From: Pseudonocardiaceae bacterium
GTDB lineage: Bacteria > Actinomycetota > Actinomycetes > Mycobacteriales > Pseudonocardiaceae
Assembly: GCA_025937115.1 (NCBI GenBank)
Contig: JAICSB010000243.1
Coordinates: 1 to 5,712 of the forward strand
Reading direction: 5' to 3'
DNA length: 5,712 nt
Part shown: piece after piece, positions 1 through 5,712 of the stretch
How positions within the stretch are numbered: the stretch's first letter is position 1
Layout of the letters: every line of letters begins with the position of its first letter
Notes under the pieces: model-generated
Seen by the model: the letters and a program-made list of their open reading frames with translations, nothing else
The model's database searches: none
Told to the model about the DNA's origin: nothing
Translations under genes and position numbers: made by a program

Positions 1-241
1 AGGGCGCGGACGACGTTGCCGTGCCAGAGAAACCATTTCAGCCGCGCCAGGTCGTCGCGGACCTTGTTGATCAGTTTCGTGGCCACCTCGGAGGTGAGGC
101 CGACGTCGGGGTCCAGGGGCGGTGGGTGCAGGGATTGGCCAGGTTGGTCATGACCGTGATTCGCATGGTGATGTGGAACCAATCGAGCAGGTGCTCGGCT
201 TTCCGCGCGGAATTGCATCAGATACACGATCTGACGGTCTC
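1..241 (-). pseudogene. Decayed IS transposase fragment (probably ISKra4-like), runs off left edge
   Basis: Read on the minus strand, 217 down to 1 is open and encodes a segment starting AEHLLDWFHITMRITVM and ending near the left edge with RLKWFLWHGNVVRAL. The pair DWFHI...MR followed by LKW-LWHGN is, from memory, characteristic of a group of insertion-sequence transposases usually filed with ISKra4. The family name is less certain than the transposase call. Just upstream, the minus-strand TGA at 218-220 interrupts the frame, yet ETVR (about 241-230), which normally precedes AEHLLDWFH by about ten residues, is still readable across it. This argues for a decayed gene rather than a late start. 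No N-terminal part is visible above about 245, so the 5' half is missing. The C-terminal end lies outside the window. Such enzymes cut and rejoin DNA at IS ends; this copy should be inactive. Confidence 0.6.
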
Positions 242-310
242 GTGACCAGCTAAGCAGGGCAGACTCTACCGAGCCTCCTGCAACGCACTACACCGGACTG
301 ACCAGTGGAT

Positions 311-340
311 TTGCCGGGACGTTAGCGTCTGTTGCAAGAT
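311..340 (+). promoter_or_regulatory. Weak sigma-70-like promoter candidate upstream of the broken integrase
   Basis: TTGCCG at 311-316 and CAAGAT at 335-340 are separated by 18 bases and lie 29 bases before the integrase GTG, in a slightly less GC-rich stretch. Both hexamers are imperfect, and high-GC actinobacterial promoters are poorly predictable, so this is only a candidate. Confidence 0.2.
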
Positions 341-356
341 TCACGCGTCGTGCGGC

Positions 357-364
357 GGAGGGGG
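357..364 (+). promoter_or_regulatory. Shine-Dalgarno sequence for the broken integrase
   Basis: GGAGGGGG ends 4 bases before the GTG at 369 (7 bases from its GGAGG core). It decides the start: the competing GTG at 364 and TTG at 367 run into stops within five codons. A good ribosome site in front of a broken gene suggests that the inactivation is recent or is a sequencing artefact. Confidence 0.6.
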
Positions 365-368
365 TGTT

Positions 369-1340
369 GTGGCGGTAGAGGTCTATGAGCCTCAGGGATC
401 GGCTCGGTTGGAGTTGGTCAGCGGTGTGATGCTGCTGCGTGAGGAAGACGCGGTCGTGGACGCGATGCTGAAGGGCTGGGCCAAGCAGCAGTTGGGCGGG
501 CGCGGGCTGGCCGAGAAGACGGGTCCAGCGTCGGCAGGCGATCGCGCGGCAGTTCCTGGAATTCAGCAACGAGTATCCCTGGCACTGGACCGCCGCTCAC
601 CTCGACGAGTGGTCCGCCGACCTGGTTGGTGTGCTGGGCCGGGCGAAGTCCACCATCCGCAGTTACCACGACGCGATCCGCTCCTTGGACAACTACCTCA
701 ACGCGCCGCAGTACCGCTGGGCCGAGGAGTGCGACATCCGCTTCGGAACTCATCCGGTGCGGATCTGCTTCGAGTCGAACACGACCTCGCACCTGGTGGA
801 CTACGAAGGTAAGGCAGACCGGCGGCCGATGACCCGCGAGGAGTTGCAGCGGTTCTTCGACTACGCCGACGACCGGGTGGAGCAGGCTGCCCGGTCCGGA
901 CGCAAGGGCGCGTTGAGCGCCTATCGGGACGCCACCATGTTCAAGGTTATCTATGGGTGGGGGCTGCGCCGCACCGAAACGTCCAAACTGGACGCCACCG
1001 ACTGGTACCGCAGCCCGCAGGCGCCAGAGCTGGGCAAGTTCGGCAAGCTGGAAGTCCGCTGGGGCAAGTCATCCAAGGGATCGCCGCCCAAGCGGCGCAC
1101 CGTCCACAGCGTCATGCCGTGGGCAGTCGAGGCGGTCGAGGACTACATGGTCAACGTCCGACCGCGTTACGGTCTTCCGGACCAGCCCGCGCTCTGGCCG
1201 ACTGAACGCGGCGGTCGGATCCGGCCCCGCCACATCGAGGAACGCTTCGCCGAGTACCGCGACGCGCTCAAACTGCCAGCCGAACTCGTCCCTCACTGCC
1301 TGCGGCATTCCCATGTTATCTCCCCTGACTCTGAGCCGGT
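369..1340 (+). pseudogene. Tyrosine site-specific integrase, frameshifted and lacking its C-terminal catalytic end
   Basis: This is a phage-type tyrosine recombinase that would integrate or excise a mobile element. It starts at GTG 369 behind a strong ribosome site. The first 51 codons (MAVEVYEPQG...GLAEKT) are in one frame. After an extra G in the GGG at 521-523 the protein continues in the +1 frame as VQRRQAIARQFLEFSNEYPW and runs to about 1320. In the repaired reading the core-binding domain covers about residues 25-110 (AKSTIRSYHDAIRSLDNYL). The catalytic domain follows, with Arg200 in GLRRTETSKL, a probable beta-hairpin Lys in WGKSSKGSPPKRR, and His309/Arg312 in HCLRHS. After HSHVI the expected THLTEDGVD-type sequence, the GH motif and the catalytic Tyr are absent; only scraps such as CCCCTGACT hint at it in another frame. 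Full-length relatives are about 380-400 aa and are often followed by a small HTH gene, also missing here. The frame stays open to 1512 but is not recognisable. It should be catalytically dead. Confidence 0.8.
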
Positions 1341-1381
1341 GAGGCACGTGGGCTACGACGGCTGCCGGGCACGTGCCTCGC
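1341..1381. repeat. Inverted repeat around CACGTG at the proposed left end
   Basis: GAGGCACGTG (1341-1350) is repeated exactly in inverse orientation as CACGTGCCTC (1370-1379), with a 19-base spacer. The second arm sits in a perfect 10-bp palindrome, GGCACGTGCC (1368-1377), and contains the first possible GTG start of the next gene (1373). It could be a recombinase binding site, an operator or a hairpin. No T-tract follows, so a Rho-independent terminator is unlikely. Confidence 0.5.
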
Positions 1382-2560
1382 GAGTATCCGGAACTTGTCG
1401 GTACCCACAGTTACCTTCGCCACGCGGACGAGTTGATCAACCCGGGGTTCCGGGCCGAGCGGGCAGTGTCACCGCGAGACGGCGGCGTGTGGTGGGTGGT
1501 ACTCGACGCTGAGCTGGTGGTGCACCGGGAGGCGAGCGCGTTTCTGGCCTGTTTGCAGGGCGCGGATCGGTCCCCGCACACGGTCCGGGCTTACGCCGGG
1601 CGAACGGCTCTGTTTCTGGGGTGGTGTGCGGCGGCCGGGGTGGACTGGCGGCGCATCGAGTTGGCGGAGTTGGCTCGGTTCAAGCATTGGGTCGAGGTCA
1701 TCCCGACCCGAGCCGGGCGGACACGATCCGGGGCGACGGTCAACGCGATCTTGACCGCGGTGTGTGAGCTGCTGCGGTTCTGCGCGCGAAGCGGGCTGAT
1801 CGAGGCGGCGGTGGCCGAGCGGCTGTCTGAGCCGCGCTGGCTGCGGTTTGCCCCGCCGGGGTTCGATGCCGGCGAGTCGGGCCAGTTCCGCAGGGTGCGT
1901 GCTCGGGCGTTGAAGGCGCGCGCCGCGATGCCATTTCCGGAGGCATTGACCGGTGAGCAGCTCGAGGCGGTGGTGGGTTGCTGTCGCCGGCCCCGTGAGC
2001 AGTTCCTGGTGGTCTTGCTTCGGGACACGGGGATGCGGATCGGGGAGGTGTTGGGGCTACGCCGAGCCGACATGCATCTGTTGCCGGACTCCCGCGCTCT
2101 GGGCTGCGCGGTGGTGGGGGCCCATGTGCACGTGCGGCACCGGGCCAACCCGAATGGCGCGTTGGCGAAATCCCGGTTTCCGCGCACGGTGCCGGTCAGC
2201 GACGTGGTGCTCGCCAGCTACGCCGACTACCAGCACGAGCGGGCTGAGCTTGTGGGCGAAGAGGGCACCGAGATGGTGCTGGTGAATCTTTACCATCAGC
2301 CGTTGGGCGCGCCGATGACCTACCGGGCGGCGAAGGGATTCTTCGACCGGCTGGCCGGCGAGTGCGGATTCCCGGTGCGACCGCACATGCTGCGCCACTC
2401 GGCGGCCACGAACTGGGTCCGCGCCGGTGTCGATCTTGACGTGGTGCGGGCGCTGCTTGGTCACGCGTCGCTGGCCTCGACGACGGTCTATCTGCACGCC
2501 CGCGACGAGGACAAACGGCGCGCGGTGGAGGCCGTCGCGGCGGGAAGACGATACCAGTGA
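1373..2560 (+). CDS. Tyrosine recombinase, Tn554 TnpA-like (first gene of the trio)
   Basis: This enzyme should cleave and rejoin one DNA strand at element ends through a 3'-phosphotyrosyl bond, working with the larger recombinase downstream. Numbered from GTG 1373, the SAM-like core-binding domain is at about 52-145 (SPHTVRAYAGRTALFLGWC). The catalytic domain is at about 188-385 and has a complete active site: Arg222 (DTGMRIGEVLGL), Lys266 (LAKSRFPR), His338-x-x-Arg341 (HMLRHSAATN), His364 (LLGHAS) and nucleophile Tyr373 (STTVYLHARDE). The start is uncertain. The coordinates give the whole open frame from GTG 1373, which has no ribosome site and lies inside a palindrome. Relatives usually begin just before a W-x-V-x-D stretch, so GTG 1487 (357 aa, close to the size of Tn554 TnpA) or GTG 1466 is more likely. 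Its TGA overlaps the next start (GTGA, 2557-2560). No damage is seen. Confidence 0.88.
   Translation: MPREYPELVGTHSYLRHADELINPGFRAERAVSPRDGGVWWVVLDAELVVHREASAFLACLQGADRSPHTVRAYAGRTALFLGWCAAAGVDWRRIELAELARFKHWVEVIPTRAGRTRSGATVNAILTAVCELLRFCARSGLIEAAVAERLSEPRWLRFAPPGFDAGESGQFRRVRARALKARAAMPFPEALTGEQLEAVVGCCRRPREQFLVVLLRDTGMRIGEVLGLRRADMHLLPDSRALGCAVVGAHVHVRHRANPNGALAKSRFPRTVPVSDVVLASYADYQHERAELVGEEGTEMVLVNLYHQPLGAPMTYRAAKGFFDRLAGECGFPVRPHMLRHSAATNWVRAGVDLDVVRALLGHASLASTTVYLHARDEDKRRAVEAVAAGRRYQ
2542..2547 (+). promoter_or_regulatory. Ribosome binding site of the large recombinase, inside the preceding gene
   Basis: GGGAAG lies 9 bases before GTG 2557, within the last codons of the upstream recombinase. 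With the 4-base GTGA overlap it supports this start and translational coupling of the two recombinases. Confidence 0.45.
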
Positions 2561-5031
2561 CCGGGCGCCCGCTACGAGTCGTCGGCGCCGGACACACCGA
2601 TCACCGGCCCGAGGAGCCGGGGTGGTCACGGTGGCTGGATGCTCGGCTGGATCCGGCGTGGCGCCCCGGTGAGTGGGACGGCGAGACGTTGCTGTTCACC
2701 GGTGATGTGAACTCGCCTCGAACCGCGGCGTGGCGATGTCGCACACCCGGATGCCCGACCGGCACCCGCCGCCCGTCCGGGCGCTGCGATGGCTGCCGTC
2801 GGGCCCGAAGCGCGGCCGGGATCGGCTGGCCGGAGTTCGACACCGCGCCGCTGGCCCGCGCCACCCGCCCACTGCACCCTGGCTCATGCTCGGTGCGCGG
2901 CTGCGAAGGCGATCTGCACTCCAGCGGTCTGTGCTTTCGGCATGAACGCCGCTGGAACAAGGACCGAAGCGAACCGCTCGCGGCGTTCATCGCCCGGTCC
3001 CACCCGCTGGTCGCAGGCCCGCGGTGTCGGGTGGCCGGTTGCGACCGGGACAGCATCGGCCGTCGCCAGCTCTGCTGGTTTCACGACAACCGGCTCAAAC
3101 GCCGACACAACACCGTCACGTTGTCCAGCGAGCAGCTGGAGGCGTGGGTGGCGCGCGAGCGACCCCGGCTCGGGGTGCACCAGTTCTCCCTGGTCGGGCT
3201 GCCCGAAGGGCTGCGCATCGAGCTGCTCTATGGGCTGCAACAGCGTGACCAGGCGCCACCGCCGCTGGACCCTACCGAGGTGCGGATCTTGCTCACCCGC
3301 CTCGGCGAGGCCGGCTCGCTACGTGACGCCGACCCGCAAGCGGTCTGCGAGTCCGGTGGAAAGGTCTACAACACAGCGACCCGAGGGCTGTTCCGCGACC
3401 TGCGGCGGCATCTGGATCGGGCCTGGGCCCAGTACACCAGCACCGACCCGTTCGTCGGCGACGTGTGGCAAGTGGCGCTGCTGGACCTGCGCGTCAACGC
3501 CTCCCGCCGCTGGCCAGCCACCCAAGGCGTGGTCGACTTCCGCGTCATTGAACAACCCTGGTTGCGCGAGGTTGTCAAGGACTGGGCCCGCGCCACGCGC
3601 CCTTACCTGCAGCGGCTACGGGAGACGCTGCGCGCCTGCCAGACCGCCTCCCACGCCTTGACCGCCGCCGGGAGCCCCGACCCGAGCGGTCTGGGCGCCG
3701 GGGAGTTCAGCCGCATCCTCGACGGGATCAGCTCGCGGCGCCGCCCCGACGGGAGTTCGTATTCCGCCTCGCATCGCAATCTGATGCTCTACCAGTTCTG
3801 CCAGGTCATCGAGCACGGTCGCGCCAGCGGACTGATGGCGACGGTGCCCGACCCGTTCCGTCCCGCCCGCCGGCACCGAGTCCGCGACGACCCGAACGAG
3901 GACGAGCTGGGCAAGGCCCTGCCCGAGACCGTGATCCGCCAGCTGGATGCGCACCTGCACCTGCTGGGCCCGACCGGCCGGGCCGGGGCGCTCACCGCGA
4001 CCGACCTGCAATTGATGCACCAAACGATCTATCGGATCCTGCGCGACACCGGCCGGCGACCCGGTGAAGTGGTCAGTCTGCGGGTCGGCTGCATCGAGAT
4101 CATCGACGGACAGCACAACCTGATCTATGACAACCACAAGGCCGGTCGGATGCGTCGCCGGCTACCGATCACCACCGACACCGCCGAGGTGGTCAGAACC
4201 TGGCAACGGCGACGGGCCCGACTGTCCACTCCGGACACGCAGCGGCAGTGGCTGTTCCCCAGCCCGTTGCTGCGCGCCCGGCAGTCGCGCGGACACGTGA
4301 CCTCGGCCTGCGTGGGCAGGGCGTTCAAAGCCTGGGTCGCCCAGATCGGGGTTATCGACTCCGAGCTGCTCGGCCCCGATGGCACCCCAGCTCCGTTCGA
4401 CCCGTCGTTGATCACCCCGTACGCCCTGCGCCATAGCTACGCCCAACGCCATGCTGATGGCGGAGTGCCGGTTGACGTGCTCAAAGAGCTTATGGATCAT
4501 GCCGCGGTTGCCACCACCATGGGCTACTACCGGGTCGGGCTCAAACGAAAACAGCAGGCCATCCGCTCGGTCGGGGCACTGGCTGTGAACGCGGCGGGCA
4601 ACCCGGCGCCGTTCACCAGCCCCACCGCCTACCAACGGGCCTCGGTGGCGGTGCCGTTCGGCAACTGCACCGAGCCGTCCAACGTCAAAGCCGGCGGCGG
4701 GACCTGCCCGATCCGGTTCCAGTGCGCCGGCTGCGGGTTCTACCGGCCCGACCCGTCCTACCTGCCCGCCCTCGAACAGCACATCGCCGCGCTGCGCGCC
4801 GACCGCGAAACCGCCCAAGCAATGGGCGCCGCCGGCTACGTCACCGACAACCTCACCGCCGAGATCCACGCCTTCTCCCACGTCGCCGAGCAGATGCACC
4901 ACCGCCTCGCCGAACTCGCCCCACACGAGCGCGAGGAGGTCGAACACGCCAGCAAGCTGCTGCGCCGGGCACGCGCCGCCACACCACTGCCCGTGATCAC
5001 CCACCCCTCACCCCACGGGGAAACCGGATGA
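2557..5031 (+). CDS. Large tyrosine recombinase, Tn554 TnpB-like, with N- and C-terminal Cys/His modules
   Basis: This is the second recombinase of the trio, 824 aa, longer than Tn554 TnpB (about 630 aa). The extra length is N-terminal: three tandem putative zinc modules, C61-x4-C66-x10-C77-x2-C80, C111-x4-C116-x9-C126-x2-H129 and C157-x4-C162-x10-C173-x2-H176. A helical middle region with a core-binding domain follows at about 380-430 (SASHRNLMLYQFCQ). The catalytic domain is at about 455-670: Arg501 (DTGRRPGEVVSL), probable Lys528 (DNHKAGRMRRR), Arg625 in PYALRHSYAQRH, His648 (LMDHAAV) and probable nucleophile Tyr657 (TTMGYYRV). Box II has Tyr622 where most integrases have His; from memory this is usual in TnpB-like proteins. 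A second Cys cluster, C704-x12-C717-x5-C723-x2-C726 (GTCPIRFQCAGCGFYRP), and a helical tail follow. It probably binds element ends and catalyses strand exchange with its partner. GTG 2557 is chosen because it overlaps the previous stop and has an upstream GGGAAG. The stop overlaps the next ATG. It appears intact. Confidence 0.9.
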   Translation: MTGRPLRVVGAGHTDHRPEEPGWSRWLDARLDPAWRPGEWDGETLLFTGDVNSPRTAAWRCRTPGCPTGTRRPSGRCDGCRRARSAAGIGWPEFDTAPLARATRPLHPGSCSVRGCEGDLHSSGLCFRHERRWNKDRSEPLAAFIARSHPLVAGPRCRVAGCDRDSIGRRQLCWFHDNRLKRRHNTVTLSSEQLEAWVARERPRLGVHQFSLVGLPEGLRIELLYGLQQRDQAPPPLDPTEVRILLTRLGEAGSLRDADPQAVCESGGKVYNTATRGLFRDLRRHLDRAWAQYTSTDPFVGDVWQVALLDLRVNASRRWPATQGVVDFRVIEQPWLREVVKDWARATRPYLQRLRETLRACQTASHALTAAGSPDPSGLGAGEFSRILDGISSRRRPDGSSYSASHRNLMLYQFCQVIEHGRASGLMATVPDPFRPARRHRVRDDPNEDELGKALPETVIRQLDAHLHLLGPTGRAGALTATDLQLMHQTIYRILRDTGRRPGEVVSLRVGCIEIIDGQHNLIYDNHKAGRMRRRLPITTDTAEVVRTWQRRRARLSTPDTQRQWLFPSPLLRARQSRGHVTSACVGRAFKAWVAQIGVIDSELLGPDGTPAPFDPSLITPYALRHSYAQRHADGGVPVDVLKELMDHAAVATTMGYYRVGLKRKQQAIRSVGALAVNAAGNPAPFTSPTAYQRASVAVPFGNCTEPSNVKAGGGTCPIRFQCAGCGFYRPDPSYLPALEQHIAALRADRETAQAMGAAGYVTDNLTAEIHAFSHVAEQMHHRLAELAPHEREEVEHASKLLRRARAATPLPVITHPSPHGETG

Positions 5032-5612
5032 CCACCACCGACCGCACCGCGGGGCTACGGGCGGCCCGGACCCAAGACAGCCACGACAAACGCCGCCGCG
5101 CCCTGACCGCCATCAACGCCCTCGAAGCCGCCGACACCCCGATCACCGCGGCCGCCGTCGCCCGCGCCGCCGGCGTGTCCACCTGGCTGCTCTACACCGA
5201 CGGTGTCCGCGAACACCTCGACGCCGCACGCCGCCGACAGGCCCAGACCTCCTCCGGCCCACCCCGCGCCGTCGCGTCAGTCGACCAAGCACCACTCACC
5301 CCGGCCAGCCTGCGCACCGACCTCGCACTCGCCCGAGCCGAGATCAGCCGGCTCCGCGCCGAACACGACAAACTCCGCCACCGGCTACGCCTCCAACTCG
5401 GCGCCGAGATCGACGGACCAGACCGCGCCGAACTCATCACCCGCGTCGCCGACCTTGAATCACTCACCCGCCAACTACTCACCGAACGCGACGCCCGCAC
5501 CACCGAAGCCGACCTCGCACAGCGACGCATCCAGGAACTCGAAGACGACCTGACCGCCGCCCGAGACAGCCTGCGCCGCGTGATCAAAGACCACAACCGG
5601 CCACACCCATGA
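5028..5612 (+). CDS. Small HTH/coiled-coil accessory protein, TnpC-like (DUF6262 type)
   Basis: This 194-aa protein occupies the tnpC position. ATG 5028 overlaps the recombinase stop (ATGA, 5028-5031), with GGGGAAA at 5017-5023 as a weak ribosome site, so it is probably translated by coupling. Residues about 20-65 form a predicted helix-turn-helix: KRRRALTAINALEAADTPIT, then AAAVARAAGVSTWLLYTDG, the pattern I associate with DUF6262 and TnpC-like proteins. A Pro/Ala/Ser linker at about 72-93 leads to a charged heptad-rich coiled coil at about 95-190 (LRTDLALARAEISRLRAEHD and later LEDDLTAARDSLRRV). No catalytic motif, signal peptide or membrane segment is seen. In Tn554 the small protein affects efficiency and orientation of insertion; a similar DNA-binding or assembly role here is inferred. 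The frame is open far upstream, inside the recombinase gene, but that part is shadow. Confidence 0.85.
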   Translation: MTTTDRTAGLRAARTQDSHDKRRRALTAINALEAADTPITAAAVARAAGVSTWLLYTDGVREHLDAARRRQAQTSSGPPRAVASVDQAPLTPASLRTDLALARAEISRLRAEHDKLRHRLRLQLGAEIDGPDRAELITRVADLESLTRQLLTERDARTTEADLAQRRIQELEDDLTAARDSLRRVIKDHNRPHP

Positions 5613-5712
5613 CCAACCAAGCAGTCACCCAACTTGCCCCACGTGCCTCGCACTCAGCAGACAGCAGAAACTCCCACAGAGCAGGGAATACTCAAGATCC
5701 AGTACAGATAAC
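5609..5712 (+). CDS. Possible start of a fourth overlapping ORF, cut by the window end
   Basis: ATG 5609 overlaps the preceding TGA (ATGA), in the same style as the other junctions, and its frame (MTNQAVTQLAPRAS...) has no stop in the remaining 34 codons. I recognise nothing in it. After about codon 14 the codons (TCA GCA AGA GGG AAT ACT CAA) are quite unlike the GC-ended codons of its neighbours. A chance open frame running across the element end is more likely than a real gene. Confidence 0.15.
   Translation, partial: MTNQAVTQLAPRASHSADSRNSHRAGNTQDPVQI
5638..5651. repeat. CACGTG-containing repeat, proposed right end of the element
   Basis: CCCACGTGCCTC (5638-5649) is the exact reverse complement of 1341-1352. 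Extended rightwards, CACGTGCCTCGC (5640-5651) is also a direct repeat of 1370-1381. It lies 26 bases after the stop of the last gene and exactly where base composition changes. No inverted second arm like that of the left copy is present nearby. Confidence 0.45.
5650..5712. other. Right flank, about half G+C, no recognisable feature
   Basis: Thirty-one of 63 bases are G or C by hand count, against about two thirds or more in the genes to the left, and the stretch is A-rich and T-poor. No continuation of the broken integrase, no tRNA piece and no hairpin terminator is visible. It probably belongs to different, flanking DNA. Confidence 0.5.

Larger units (their letters stand above)
1341..5649 (+). 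mobile_element. Putative Tn554-like tyrosine-recombinase transposon (tnpA-tnpB-tnpC type), no cargo
   Basis: Three overlapping plus-strand genes encode a mid-size tyrosine recombinase, a large tyrosine recombinase and a small HTH/coiled-coil protein. This is the order and size pattern of the Tn554 transposition module. The proposed limits rest on a 12-bp inverted match (1341-1352 with 5638-5649), the end of recognisable integrase homology just before 1341, and a fall from strongly GC-rich DNA to about 49% G+C immediately after 5649. No target duplication is apparent, as expected for tyrosine-recombinase elements. The module itself is well supported. The exact ends are inference: a 12-bp match containing CACGTG could arise by chance in GC-rich DNA, and the broken integrase does not resume to the right of the element. 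Confidence 0.45.

Noticed and set aside
21..245. 74-codon plus-strand open frame at the left edge
   Set aside because: The minus strand of the same DNA encodes recognisable transposase motifs, and the plus frame has no ribosome site or known motif.
246..368. tRNA gene or tRNA-derived attachment site beside the integrase
   Set aside because: No T-loop (GTTCGA-like) sequence or cloverleaf pairing could be found in this gap.
1321..1512. Open continuation of the integrase frame after HSHVI
   Set aside because: It contains no GH or Tyr motif and overlaps the next gene in another frame; it looks like read-through into unrelated sequence.
2789..3661. 290-codon plus-strand open frame inside the large recombinase gene
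   Set aside because: It is a shifted frame of the recombinase, rich in Arg, Pro, Ser and Cys, and it covers the zinc modules seen in the correct frame.
4162..5004. 280-codon open frame on the minus strand
   Set aside because: It lies wholly opposite the catalytic and C-terminal part of the large recombinase, whose motifs are clear. Its Gly/Val/Ala-rich translation is typical of antisense frames in high-GC genes.
5011..5020. CCCCACGGGG as a terminator or regulatory hairpin before the last gene
   Set aside because: The stem is four base pairs with a two-base loop, lies inside the recombinase gene and has no T-tract. At most it could slightly mask the ribosome site.
1..5712. CRISPR array or tandem repeats
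   Set aside because: No regularly spaced direct repeats were seen; the only repeated motif of note is the CACGTG-containing one at 1341, 1370 and 5640.

Overview
The window is high-GC DNA (roughly two thirds G+C, strongly GC-biased third codon positions, several GTG starts), typical of an Actinomycetota genome. It holds almost nothing but mobile-element genes, so it looks like an accessory island or insertion hotspot. A genus cannot be named from the sequence alone.

Layout. Positions 1-241 carry, on the minus strand, the decayed middle or C-terminal part of an insertion-sequence transposase (DWFHI and LWHGN motifs) that runs off the left edge. After a short non-coding gap comes a plus-strand tyrosine integrase of the long actinobacterial type (369 to about 1340). 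It is broken twice: a single extra G around 521-523 shifts the frame, and recognisable homology stops just after the HxxR motif, so the last catalytic His and the nucleophilic Tyr are gone.

From about 1341 to 5650 lies a compact three-gene block on the plus strand: a tyrosine recombinase of up to 395 aa (to 2560), a very large tyrosine recombinase of 824 aa (2557-5031), and a small helix-turn-helix/coiled-coil protein of 194 aa (5028-5612). Each pair overlaps by 4 bases (GTGA, then ATGA), so translation is probably coupled. Size order, gene order and motifs match the tnpA-tnpB-tnpC arrangement of Tn554-type transposons, in which two different tyrosine recombinases and a small accessory protein act together. 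No cargo gene is visible between them or inside the block.

The block is bracketed by a 12-bp inverted match, 1341-1352 against 5638-5649. The left copy begins where homology of the broken integrase ends. Right of the right copy the composition falls to about half G+C. I therefore propose, as a hypothesis, a roughly 4.3-kb Tn554-like element at about 1341-5649 lying against or within an older integrase gene. The most distinctive point is the large recombinase: three tandem Cys/His putative zinc-binding modules precede its recombinase domain and a fourth Cys cluster follows it.
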